From: Desulfobulbus sp. Tol-SR
Lineage (GTDB): Bacteria; Desulfobacterota; Desulfobulbia; Desulfobulbales; Desulfocapsaceae
NCBI GenBank assembly: GCA_000769715.1
Contig: JROS01000041.1
Location: 1-42,637 of the forward strand
DNA length: 42,637 bases
Direction: 5' to 3'
The position numbers and the translations under genes were made by a program. Of the stretch, positions 9,018 through 18,200 are shown piece by piece. The notes under the pieces are model-generated. The model saw only the letters and a list, made by a program, of their open reading frames with translations, was not told the DNA's origin and did not search any database. Position 1 is the stretch's first letter; every line of letters begins with the position of its first letter.

Positions 9018-9392
9018 GTGTTTGTGTGGTTTCCAAATATTTTTTATGACAGGTTGTATGCAACCATATCCTTTGCAAAAATCCGGTACAGCAGATTAAC
9101 TTCCTTGCTTGGATCGAGGGGGTGAGAGTTGATTTATAGCAACGATTGCAAGCTTTGATTCCTATCTCTAAATAACTGTAAAATCACTTGGTAAAAACAA
9201 CCGTTGAATCGATAGATTCCTGCGGTTTCTGGGATGTTGCAGGAGAAGGCCGATACCCAATGCAGGACATTTTTCCTAAGCCGTCGTCAAACAATAACCG
9301 TTACACAGAAATACCTTTCCGGCATAATGGGCCGTAACGAAATGGTGAAAAATGTAACGGTTATTTCGTAACGGCCCCTAAAATCAAATCGA
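9018..9392. other. 375-base intergenic region with nested inverted repeats
   Basis: No coding sequence is visible. The half next to yceH is AT-rich and should hold its promoter on the minus strand, but I see no clear -35/-10 pair. The half next to the GNAT gene holds two nested inverted repeats (listed separately at 9293-9377). Confidence 0.6.
9293..9377. repeat. Nested inverted repeat, GGCCGTTACGAAAT family
   Basis: Outer arms AATAACCGTTAC (9293-9304) and GTAACGGTTATT (9354-9365) are perfect complements. Interleaved arms GGGCCGTAACGAAAT (9329-9343) and ATTTCGTAACGGCCC (9363-9377) pair with one mismatch around a 19-base loop. The element lies just past the stop of the minus-strand GNAT gene, so it can act as its 3' hairpin. 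A clear relative occurs at 21642-21693. Confidence 0.75.
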
Positions 9393-9815
9393 TTATTCGG
9401 TGAAACCTTTTGCGGCCATAGCATCCCTGTTTTTGAAGTGCGCCATGCCTGTTTTCATTTTACGGAAATCAAGCGTTGTATAAAATCCTTCCTTGCCCGG
9501 GGAGGCATACAGTATCAAATTGCAGTGCGATAGCCTGGTTTGAATGGTTTTTATGATAGCCGACCCGACCCCTCTGCCCTGATGTTCAGGGCTCACCGCA
9601 ACATCATAAACAGCAGCCTGATAAACACCATCGGATATGGCTCTGCCGAACCCTATCAATTGGCCGTTGTGCCAGGCGAACACGGTAGTGTGGCTTGCCT
9701 CGAAGGCGCGTTTATGGAGCTCGGGCGGGTAATGCGCCATGCCGACATTCTTGAGGGTTGACGCAATTATATCCCAGTTGATTCCGGATGTATCGAAGCT
9801 TAATTCAATTTCCAT
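9393..9815 (-). CDS. GNAT-family N-acetyltransferase
   Basis: This 140-residue single-domain protein has the GNAT core: FGRAISDGVYQAAVYDVAVSPEHQGRGVGSAI gives strand 4 and the acetyl-CoA pyrophosphate loop (Q/RxxGxG/A as QGRGVG, about 80-85). LILYASPGKEGFYTTLDFRKM forms the C-terminal half typical of small-amine or aminoglycoside-like acetyltransferases. The acceptor is unknown. The gene is AT-richer than its neighbours and is monocistronic. An AT-rich stretch ends almost at the ATG without a clear ribosome site, so a very short leader is possible. Confidence 0.88.
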   Translation of the reverse strand: MEIELSFDTSGINWDIIASTLKNVGMAHYPPELHKRAFEASHTTVFAWHNGQLIGFGRAISDGVYQAAVYDVAVSPEHQGRGVGSAIIKTIQTRLSHCNLILYASPGKEGFYTTLDFRKMKTGMAHFKNRDAMAAKGFTE

Positions 9816-9847
9816 AGAGTATAATAGTCGAGATGCGGATTGGCTTT

Positions 9848-9891
9848 GACAACGCCGGGGCGAGCCGGCTCATCGGCTCGGACGGGTTGTC
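9848..9891. terminator. Nested hairpin after lpxC fusion gene
   Basis: GACAAC (9848-9853) pairs with GTTGTC (9886-9891), and inside it GAGCCG (9862-9867) pairs with CGGCTC (9874-9879). It lies 16 bases past the stop of the minus-strand receiver-LpxC gene. There is no T-run, so termination is only possible. Confidence 0.4.
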
Positions 9892-9906
9892 GACGAGTTT
9901 CGGCCT

Positions 9907-11232
9907 TCAACTGGAACTGCTCTGGAGAGCCCGGTACAGGCGTTCCACCAGGGCCTGATTGTAACCGTGGGAGGTCATGTTGGCGGAAATGCGTCCTCGT
10001 ATGGCATAACCGAGGAGGTACAGGTCCCCGATCATGTCCAGTATCTTGTGGCGCACGAATTCGTCTGGAAAACGGAGTTCGGTATTGATGACCTTGCCTT
10101 CGTGCATGATGATATGGGAGTGGAGATAGCCGCCACCGACCTTTCCCAGTCTCTGGGCTATTTCGATGTTCTCAAAGGTGTTGAACGATCGGGCCGGGGC
10201 GATCTCCTCTGCAAAAGTTTCGGTCGCCGGGTTGAACGTGAGGATCTGCTCCCCTATTGGCGGAGGATAGTCGACTCGCATCGATATCTCGAACCCATCG
10301 AAAGGCTCCGCATAGAGATGCTTTTCATGCTTCTTCTCGATGCCCACCCCGAGTTTCCGGCGGATGACGGCGACTTTGGTGGAGGCCGGCTGTACCTCTA
10401 TCCCGGCCTGTTCGATCAGGTCGCAGAAATCCTTGGCGGAACCGTCGATATTCGGCACCTCGTCATCGACCTTGATGAGCACGTTGGTTATGCCGTACAT
10501 GGCAAAGACCGCCATCAGGTGTTCAACGGTACGCACCTGTTGCCTGCCGTTGTCGAGGGTGGTGGAGTTGGCGGAGAAGGTCTTGGAGGATACCGTCTGG
10601 GAAAAATTTCCGACGGAGGTGATATGTCCGGGGATTATCTGGCCATCGAGAGTTTGAAAGACGATTCCCTCGTCGATGCCCAACGGGCTGAGGATGATGC
10701 CGGTTTTCCGGCCGCTCAGGAGCCCCACTCCGTTCAGGACGACATTTTCCCTGAGGGTACGCTGGGGTTCGGAGGAATCGACCAGTTCCACCATCCCTGG
10801 GGGCATCAACAGATCGGCGCTGGCGATTTCAAGTCGTGTATCCGAAGGCAGGGTAGCACTGCTTCCGGCAGGTTTATGCTCGAGGGCGGATTTGACCTTG
10901 TCGAGCAGGACCTCGAGATGCAGCGGTTTTTCCATGAAATCGTAGGCGCCGGCCTTGATGGCGGCCACTGCGGTATCGATGCCGGCATGTCCGCTCATCA
11001 TGATGATGGGGAGTGCCGGAAATCGGCTGTGCAGACGTTTAAGAAGCTGCAACCCGTCTATTCCCGGGAGCCAGATATCCAGCATAACGAGCGAGGGCTC
11101 GATCGTATCGAGCTTTTGCCAGAAGCTTTCGGCATCTTGAAAGACGATGGCCTCATATCCCTCGTCCTTCAGGATGCCTGCTACCGTGGAACAGATAAAG
11201 GGTTGATCGTCGACTATACAAATAGGGTTCAT
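9907..11232 (-). CDS. lpxC: Response-regulator receiver domain fused to LpxC deacetylase
   Basis: With the ATG at 11232 (AGGA six bases before it) the product has 441 residues. Residues 1-120 are a receiver domain: acidic pair D8/D9, phospho-acceptor D52 in LVMLDIWLPG, a Ser in MMSG, and K102 in MEKP. After a linker of about 35 residues, 155-441 is a full LpxC, the zinc enzyme that deacetylates UDP-3-O-acyl-GlcNAc and commits it to lipid A. The zinc ligands are visible as H238 (VEHLMA), H395 and D399 (FVRHKILDMIGD), with E237 and catalytic H422 (MTSHGYN). ARSF replaces the more usual ARTF. LpxC is normally a lone ~305-residue enzyme, so the phosphorylatable N-terminus suggests post-translational control of lipid A synthesis. 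The LpxC assignment is firm; the control role is inference. Confidence 0.93.
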   Translation of the reverse strand: MNPICIVDDQPFICSTVAGILKDEGYEAIVFQDAESFWQKLDTIEPSLVMLDIWLPGIDGLQLLKRLHSRFPALPIIMMSGHAGIDTAVAAIKAGAYDFMEKPLHLEVLLDKVKSALEHKPAGSSATLPSDTRLEIASADLLMPPGMVELVDSSEPQRTLRENVVLNGVGLLSGRKTGIILSPLGIDEGIVFQTLDGQIIPGHITSVGNFSQTVSSKTFSANSTTLDNGRQQVRTVEHLMAVFAMYGITNVLIKVDDEVPNIDGSAKDFCDLIEQAGIEVQPASTKVAVIRRKLGVGIEKKHEKHLYAEPFDGFEISMRVDYPPPIGEQILTFNPATETFAEEIAPARSFNTFENIEIAQRLGKVGGGYLHSHIIMHEGKVINTELRFPDEFVRHKILDMIGDLYLLGYAIRGRISANMTSHGYNQALVERLYRALQSSSS

Positions 11233-11988
11233 GACATTCCTGTCCAAAATATGTATTAGAAAAAGTGTTTTTCGATGTGGCGGAAGGTATGTGGTTCCGC
11301 CATCTGTCTCAGCCATCACACCCTTCCCTGTCCCCTCTCATTCCGGGCAAGGGGGTACTGTCTCGGTCGCCTGCCTGGCACAGCCGGCCATTATTCAGTA
11401 TCATCCACGACACTACAAAAGAATCGCGGTTGCCGGCAAGATCGATAGCTATTGTACTGGATAAATATTATTTCGCAGCTATTTGGTGGTAGCCGCGGTG
11501 CCGACCCTCCGGTGGCGGGCTTCTGCTGCGATAATTTTATCTTTACGTAAGATAGAATGCAATGGTGGGGTGTGGAGGTGTTGCAGTGGATCATGCCCAG
11601 TCACGGTGCATTCGTGCGTCAGTCCTCTGGGTGCCGCCGCAGTGGCGAGCAGGCATGGAGAGGGCCAATTTGATCGTAGTGTCCGTATCGGAATCCGCGA
11701 GGACGAGGCCGGCCTGGAATCCGCACGACTCCACCTCCCCCGGGCGCGGGAGATGGTCGAACTCATCAGGAAGTAAAAAATGAGGGGTCCGCAACTTGCA
11801 TGTCAGACATTATGGAATTCTTCAAAGTGAAAAAATATGCCCTTCACAACACGACGTACGCTATAATCGGATGAACCTTGTTTTTGACTCGTTTGCGGCT
11901 GGTTGTACCACTGCCGGTCGTGTCGGACCGGGCTGAGCGCCGTTGCCGTAACGAATCGATATGTTTCTAATTCAAGGGGGATCGCAGG
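11233..11988. other. 756-base region without a recognisable gene
   Basis: Several short open frames overlap on both strands (for example 11591-11794 minus and 11483-11776 plus). None has a good ribosome site, a known motif or coding-like composition over its whole length. A TATAAT hexamer at 11862-11867 lies about 120 bases before the nitroreductase start, but no -35 box sits at normal spacing. The stretch may be a decayed gene or a long regulatory gap. Confidence 0.5.
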
Positions 11989-12510
11989 ATGAACACCAGG
12001 CTTGACTTTATCTTCACCCGTCGCAGCGTACGGAAGTACCTGGACAAGGACATTCCGGCGGCGATGCTGCACGACCTGCTCGAGGCCGGCATGGCGGCGC
12101 CATCGGCCCGGGCGGCCGACCCCCTGCATTTCATCGTCATCACCGAAAGGGCGGGACTCGACGCGATCGCCACGGTCCTGCCGTACGCCAAGATGCTGCA
12201 CTCCGCCCCGGCGGCGATCGTGGTCTGCGGCGATCCGGAGCGGGCCCCGGGTGGGCTCGAGCCCAACCTGGTGCAGGACGGCAGCGCCGCTGTCGAAAAC
12301 ATCCTGCTGGCGGCCACCGCGCTCGGTCTCGGTTCCTGCTGGCTGGGCGTCTATCCCCATCAGGACCGTATCGACGGCCTGCGCACCCAGTTGCAACTGC
12401 CGCCCCGAATCGTGCCGGTGGCCGGCATCGCCCTGGGCTGGCCGGCCGTCGTCCCCGAGGCACGGACCCGCTACCGGCCCGAACGCGTTCACTGGGAGCG
12501 CTGGCAGTGA
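11989..12510 (+). CDS. Nitroreductase-family FMN protein
   Basis: This 173-residue protein has the start of the nitroreductase fold, DFIFTRRSVRKYLDKDIP (FMN phosphate-binding arginines), then AGMAAPSARAADPLHFIVI. AAVENILLAATALGLGSCWLG and the C-terminal GIALGWPA follow. These enzymes use FMN and NAD(P)H to reduce nitro compounds, quinones or flavins; the small ~170-residue class in anaerobes is mostly uncharacterised. The ribosome site AAGGGGG is well placed. The stop overlaps the GTG start of nudC by four bases, so the two genes are co-translated. Confidence 0.9.
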   Translation: MNTRLDFIFTRRSVRKYLDKDIPAAMLHDLLEAGMAAPSARAADPLHFIVITERAGLDAIATVLPYAKMLHSAPAAIVVCGDPERAPGGLEPNLVQDGSAAVENILLAATALGLGSCWLGVYPHQDRIDGLRTQLQLPPRIVPVAGIALGWPAVVPEARTRYRPERVHWERWQ

Positions 12511-13334
12511 GCGGCGAGGCGCGATTTTTCATCGTCCGGGAGGATAAGGTGCTGGTTCCCGCGGACCGGCTGGAGATCACCGCCTTTACCGCCGGCGACT
12601 GGCTCCAACTGCAGGCCCACGCCGCTACCATCCTGCCGTTGGACAAGGGGCCTGGCAGCAGCGACTTTGCCGTGGAGCTGGACCCGGATTTCGAGGCCGG
12701 CGAAGGGTTCGAGTGGATGAGGCTGCGCCGCCTCGTCGGCCGGGTCGCTGACGCCGAGTTCGATGCCTGGGGCAAGGCGGCCCAGCTCCTGCACTGGCAC
12801 AGGACCCACCGCTACTGCGGCCGGTGCGGCCAGGCGACGATCGCCCACGCCAGCGAACAGGCGATGGTCTGTCCGGCCTGTTCATTATCGTGGTACCCGC
12901 GGATTTCGCCCTGTGTCATCGTCCTCGTCACCCGCGGCGAAGATCTGCTGCTGGCGCGGTCGCCGCGCTTCCAGGAGGGGATGTACAGCACCCTGGCCGG
13001 TTTTGTCGAGCCGGGCGAGTCGGTGGAAACCGCCGTGCACCGGGAGATCGGCGAGGAGGTGGCCATCCGCGTCGGCGGGCTCCGTTATTTCGGCAGTCAG
13101 CCCTGGCCCTTCCCGGGCCAGCTGATGCTCGGCTTCCTCGCCGAATATGCCGGCGGCGAGATCGAGGTCGACGGGGTGGAGATCAGCGATGCCGCCTGGT
13201 ACCATTACCGGCGCCTGCCGCTGATCCCCGGGCCGGGGACGATCGCCGGCCGGATGATCAGGCACTATCGGCACCTTCTTGACGGTGAAGGACCAGGGGC
13301 GGAGGACCGGGATCGGCTCCGCTGCCGGCGATAG
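12507..13334 (+). CDS. nudC: NAD+ diphosphatase (NudC-type Nudix hydrolase)
   Basis: This 275-residue protein has the NudC layout: an N-terminal domain, a four-cysteine zinc ribbon (CGRCG near residues 108-112 and CPAC near 126-129, followed by YPRISPCVIVLV) and a Nudix box GFVEPGESVETAVHREIGEE. SQPWPFPGQLMLGF after it is the NudC-specific SQPWPFPxS-like motif, with G in place of S. It splits NAD(H) into NMN(H) and AMP and may also remove NAD caps from RNA. Translation starts at a GTG within the previous stop. Confidence 0.94.
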   Translation: MSGEARFFIVREDKVLVPADRLEITAFTAGDWLQLQAHAATILPLDKGPGSSDFAVELDPDFEAGEGFEWMRLRRLVGRVADAEFDAWGKAAQLLHWHRTHRYCGRCGQATIAHASEQAMVCPACSLSWYPRISPCVIVLVTRGEDLLLARSPRFQEGMYSTLAGFVEPGESVETAVHREIGEEVAIRVGGLRYFGSQPWPFPGQLMLGFLAEYAGGEIEVDGVEISDAAWYHYRRLPLIPGPGTIAGRMIRHYRHLLDGEGPGAEDRDRLRCRR

Positions 13335-13381
13335 ACGGGTGAAAAGATGGTCCGAATCGGGTACAAGGAAGGAAAAAGGTC

Positions 13382-13888
13382 ATGGCCACGGACCAGGCCC
13401 CGACGCTCGGATGCACTGGCGTCGTTCCGGCCCGGAGGCCGTTATCCTCCGGATTCAACCCTTACGACCTGAAGACCATGGATGCCTATACCGAAGCCCA
13501 TCTCTTTGTTGCCGCCATCCGAGTCCTCCAGCACCGCAATCAGAGCCCGCCGCGCCTCGAGGATGTCAGCGAGATGCTGCAGATCTCCATCGAACTGGGC
13601 CATTCGATCTGCCGCCGATTAGCCGGACTCGGGATCATCGAGACCCTGGAGGATCCTTTCTCCATCATGCTCGCGGTCGCCGACCACCTCCGGATCGAAA
13701 AGATCCCGTGCCAGACGAAGGAGGACAACAGCCTGGCCAGGGAGCTCGAGAAGTTCCAGGCCGGGAAGAAGAGCATCGACCAGAAGGTGGCCGAGATCCA
13801 GGCCGAGATGGCGAAAAAGAAGAAGGCGCTCTTCGCCGATGTCGAGGCGATGTTCAAGAAGAGCGAGGACAAGGGCGGCAATGCCTAG
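13382..13888 (+). CDS. Small conserved protein, winged-helix-like with coiled-coil tail
   Basis: I do not recognise a characterised family. The 168-residue protein has a Pro/Gly-rich start, a helical segment resembling a winged helix (RLEDVSEMLQISIELGHSIC then LAGLGIIETLEDPFSIMLAV, about 58-105) and a lysine/glutamate-rich helix (110-168) likely to be a coiled coil. The second part could read DNA or dimerise, but no binding residues are identifiable. The ATG follows GGAAGGAAAAAGG. It sits between nudC and sbcD, all on the plus strand with short gaps, so it may be co-transcribed with the repair genes. Confidence 0.7.
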   Translation: MATDQAPTLGCTGVVPARRPLSSGFNPYDLKTMDAYTEAHLFVAAIRVLQHRNQSPPRLEDVSEMLQISIELGHSICRRLAGLGIIETLEDPFSIMLAVADHLRIEKIPCQTKEDNSLARELEKFQAGKKSIDQKVAEIQAEMAKKKKALFADVEAMFKKSEDKGGNA

Positions 13889-13969
13889 CCCGGCGATCAC
13901 CGGCGCCGGCCCGGCAGGGGGTGAGGGTGGCCGCGGCCCCCTGCCTTCCGGCGCGCGGCAGGCCGGACC

Positions 13970-15199
13970 ATGAAGATCCTCCACACCTCCGACTGGCATA
14001 TCGGCCGCACCCTGTATGGCCGCCGGCGGTATCCTGAATTCGAGGCCTTTCTTCACTGGCTGGCGGAGTTGATCGAGCGGGAGGCGATCGACGTCCTGCT
14101 GGTGGCCGGCGACGTCTTCGACACCAGCACCCCGAGCAACCGGGCGCAGGAGCTGTACTACCGCTTCCTTTGCCGGGTCGCTGCCTCCCCCTGCCGCCAC
14201 GTGGTGGTGGTTGCCGGCAATCATGATTCGCCGTCGTTTCTCAATGCCCCGCGGCAGCTGCTGCGGGCCCTTGATATCCATGTGGTCGGCACAATCGGCG
14301 ACCACCCGGGCGACGAGGTCGTGGTGCTCAACGGCCGCGATGGGGCGCCGGAATTGATCGTCTGCGCCGTCCCTTACCTGCGGGACCGGGATATCCGGGC
14401 GGCGGAGGCCGGCGAGAGCCTCGAAGACAAGGATCGGAAGCTGATCGATGGCATCCGCGGCCACTATGCCGAGGTCGCCGCTGTGGCCGAAGACCGTCGC
14501 CGGCAAGCGGGCGGCGACATCCCGATCGTCGCCATGGGCCACCTGTTCACCGCCGGCGGCCGGACTCTCGAGGGCGACGGGGTCCGCGATCTCTATGTCG
14601 GCTCACTCGCCCATCTCTCGGCGGCGCTCTTCCCGTCCGCCTTCGATTATCTGGCCCTCGGCCATCTTCATGTGCCGCAGGAGGTCGGCGGCTCTCCCTG
14701 CCGGCGCTACAGCGGCTCGCCGCTGCCGATGGGCTTCGGCGAGGCCGGGCAGCAGAAGAGTCTCTGCCTGGTGCGGGCGGCCGGTTGCCATCTCGCGGTC
14801 GAGCTGGTGCCGGTGCCGTGCTTCCAGCGGCTTGAACGCCTGCGCGGGGCCTGGGCCGAGATTGCCGCCGGCCTCGACCGTCTGGCGGCCACGGCCGAAT
14901 CGATCTGGGTGGAGATCGTCTACGACGGCGACGAGATCATCAGCGATCTGCGCCGCCGGTTGGAGGAGGAGGTCGCCGGGACGGCGATCGAGATCCTGCG
15001 GGTCAGGAACTCGAGGGTCATCGACCGGGCTCTGAGCCGCAGCGACGATGAGGAATCGCTGGACGATCTGCAGGTGGACGAGGTCTTCGAACGCTGTCTG
15101 GCCCAGCATGCGGTGCCGGCCTCGCAGTGGCCTGAGTTGCTGCAGTCCTACCGGGAGATCGTCGCGGCGCTGGCCGCCGCCGATCCCCGGGCGGAGTAG
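13970..15199 (+). CDS. sbcD: Exonuclease SbcD (Mre11-like)
   Basis: This 409-residue protein has the calcineurin-like metallophosphatase motifs of SbcD/Mre11 in order: HTSDWHIGRTLYG (residues 4-16), VAGDVFDTSTPSN, VAGNHDS, MGHLFTAGG and ALGHLHVPQ. A C-terminal capping domain follows (about 270-409). It is the manganese-dependent nuclease subunit that, with SbcC, cuts hairpins and processes double-strand ends. The gene is 11 bases before sbcC, the usual operon order. Confidence 0.96.
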   Translation: MKILHTSDWHIGRTLYGRRRYPEFEAFLHWLAELIEREAIDVLLVAGDVFDTSTPSNRAQELYYRFLCRVAASPCRHVVVVAGNHDSPSFLNAPRQLLRALDIHVVGTIGDHPGDEVVVLNGRDGAPELIVCAVPYLRDRDIRAAEAGESLEDKDRKLIDGIRGHYAEVAAVAEDRRRQAGGDIPIVAMGHLFTAGGRTLEGDGVRDLYVGSLAHLSAALFPSAFDYLALGHLHVPQEVGGSPCRRYSGSPLPMGFGEAGQQKSLCLVRAAGCHLAVELVPVPCFQRLERLRGAWAEIAAGLDRLAATAESIWVEIVYDGDEIISDLRRRLEEEVAGTAIEILRVRNSRVIDRALSRSDDEESLDDLQVDEVFERCLAQHAVPASQWPELLQSYREIVAALAAADPRAE

Positions 15200-15210
15200 G
15201 GAGGGCGGCG

Positions 15211-18200
15211 ATGCGGATCCTCCGGGTACGGCTGCAGAACCTCAACTCGCTGGTCGGCGAGTGGGAGATCGATTTCACCCATGCCGCCTTCACCGCCGAC
15301 GGCATCTTCGCCATCACCGGCCCGACCGGCGCCGGCAAGACGACGGTTCTCGACGCCATCTGCCTCGCCCTTTACGGCAGCACCCCCCGACTCGGCCGGA
15401 TCACCGCCGGCGGCAATGAGATCATGTCGCGGCAGACCGGCGAGTGTTTCGCCGAGGTCACCTTCGAGACCCAGAGCGGGAGCTATCGCTGTCACTGGAG
15501 CCAACGCCGGGCCCGCGGCCGGGTCGACGGCAACCTCCAGGCGCCGCGGCACGAGATCGCCGATGCCGTCTCCGGCGCGATCCTCGAGACGATGCTGCTG
15601 GCAGTGGGGCGGCGGGTCGAGGCGGTCACCGGCATGGATTTCGACCGCTTCACCCGCTCGATGCTCCTCGCCCAGGGGGGCTTCGCCGCCTTTCTCCAGG
15701 CGGCGGCCGACGAGCGGGCGCCGATCCTCGAACAGATCACCGGCACCGAGATCTACAGCCGGATCTCGGTCCGGGTGCATGAGCGCCGGACCGAGGAGCG
15801 CGGCAAGCTCGACGCCCTGCAGGCGGAGCAGGCCGGTCTGCAGCTGCTGAGTGAGGAGGAGGAACGGCAGCTGGGCGCCGCCCTGGAGCATAAGCTTCAC
15901 CAGGATCGGTCCCTGGAGGGGCAGATCGGGACGCTGACCGCGGCCCTGGCCTGGCTCGACGGGATCGCTCGGCTGGAGCGGGAGCTGGAGCAGATCCGCC
16001 GGCAGCGGCAGGAGCTGGCGGGCCGACAGGAGGCCTTTGCCCCCGATCTGGAACGGTTGCGGCGGGCGAGTCAGGCCTTGGAGCTGGCCGGCGACCATGC
16101 CGGCCTGGTCTCGATCCGGGGCGAACAGACAACGGACCGGCGCAGCCTCGACGAGTGCGAACTCGTGCTGCCGGCACGGCGGGAGGCGGCCAGGCAGGCG
16201 GCGACGCTGCTGCAGGCGGCCGTTGCCCAGCGGGCGGAGCGGGAGGCCGAGCAGCGACAGGCGCTGCCCGTAATCCGCCGGGTGCGGGAGCTGGATCTGC
16301 AGATCCGGGAAAAGGAGGCGCCGATCCAGCTCGCCGCCGCGGCCGTCGCCGCCCTGGAGCAGGCCCTGGCGACCCTCCGCGCCAAACACGGCAAAGATTG
16401 CGAGGGTCTCGACGGCAAACGCAGGGACTGTGCCGAACTGGGCCGGTTGTTGGAAGAGTCCAGGGGGGATGAGGGGCTGGTCGAACACCTGGCCGGGATT
16501 CGGGAGCGGTGCGAGGGGCTGCGCGCCCTCCAGACCCGGGTGGGGGCGAAGCGCGAGGCGATCGCCCGGGCCGAAGTCGAGGTTGAGGCCGCGGTCCGGC
16601 TGTGGCAGGAGCTGGCCAGTCAGCTGGCGGGGTTGCAACAGGGACTTGGCGGCAATCAGGCCGCGGCGGCGCAGACCCGGCTGGAGCTAACCGCCCTGCT
16701 CCGGGACCGGGAACTCCCCGACTGGCGGAAGGATCAGGCGTCGCTGCAGGCGGACGACAGCCGTCTCGTCGCAATCGGCGATGCAGCCCGGGCCCGGACC
16801 ACATCCCGTCGGATCCTCCGGGAGCTCGATGGCCGCGAGGCGGCGCTGGCGGCGGCGACTGCCGAGCTGACGGAGCGGCTCCGGACCAGAAGCGGGGAGC
16901 AGGCGGCCCTGACCAGGGAGCAGGGGCTGTTGGAAACCCAGCTGTCCCTGCTCACCCGGATCGCAGATCTCGAGGAGGCCCGGCATCAACTGCGGGATGG
17001 CGAGGCCTGCCCGCTGTGCGGCGCCGTCGAGCATCCGTTTGCCGCCGGCAACATCCCGGCGCCGGACGACACCCGCCGGCGGCTCGACGCCGTCAGGGGC
17101 GGTCTGGCAGGAGTGGCCGCGGCGATCTCCGCCCTCCTGGTCGACCAGGCCAGGGTGGGCATGGACCTGGAGCAGGTCGCTGCCGGCCGTACCGAACATG
17201 GGGAAAAAATACAGGGGTGGGAAACGGTGATCGACGAAGCCGGGGCGGCCTTTGCCCTCCAGGCCGGCGACCCCGACCTGGAAGAAAAGGTGGCGCAGCG
17301 ACGGACGGCGGTCGCAGCCCGGCTCGACCAGGCCGCCGCGATTGTGGCGGCCGCCGAGGCCCTGGAGCAGCAACTGGCAAGGCTGCGCGAAGCGCTGGAC
17401 CAGGGCCGGGAGGCGGTGGCCCGGGCCGAGCGCGAGACCCAGGCGGCCGCCCACCGCCGGGAATCGGCCCAGCAGGCCCTGGATCGACTCCGGCAGGAAG
17501 CCGAGGGGCTCCAGATGCAGCGGGAACAATCGCTCGACCGGCTGCGGCGGGAGGTCGCCGGGTTCGGGGTCGAGCTCGTCTCGAGCGACAGCCTGCCGCC
17601 GGTTGAGGCGGAGTTGACCGCCCGGCGCGACCGCTGGCTGTCGCGGCAGACGATACGAGCGGAGCGCGAACGGGAGATCGCCGCTCTGGAGATCCTGACC
17701 CGGCACCAGGCCGAGCAGGTGCGGAAGACCGGCGAGGAACTGGCGGGACAGCGGCAACGGCTCGAAGTCCTGCAGCGGGAGCAGGAAACTCTGCGATGTC
17801 GGCGGGGGGAGCTGTTCGGCGACAGGGATCCTGACAGCGAGGAGGCCCGCCTGGCCCAGGCCGTCGAGGTCGCGGCCACGGCTGTCGATGTCTCCCGCCG
17901 GCGGCTTGACGAGGCGAACCTCGAACTCGGCCGCTTGCATGAGCGGCAGGCGGGACTGGAAACGGCGATCCGGGCCCGGGCCGGACGACTGGAGGCCGCC
18001 GCCGCGGCCTTCAAGGCCCGGCTGACCGGTGCCGGTTTTGCCGATGAGGCGGCCTATCTGGCGGCTTGCCTGGCGGAGGAGGAACGCGGCCGGCTGACGG
18101 CGCAGGCCCGGCGGCTGGCGGAGCAGCAAACCGAACTGGCCGCCGCCGAGCGGGAACGGACGACGCACCTGGCGGCTGAGCGGCAGCGACGGCTCACCGA

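Noticed and set aside
11343..11400. TGGCACA near 11376 as part of a sigma-54 promoter
   Set aside because: No GC follows at the required 10-base spacing after GG.
11591..11794. Short minus-strand frame in the 756-base gap as a gene
   Set aside because: No ribosome site or recognisable family, and plus-strand frames of equal quality overlap it.
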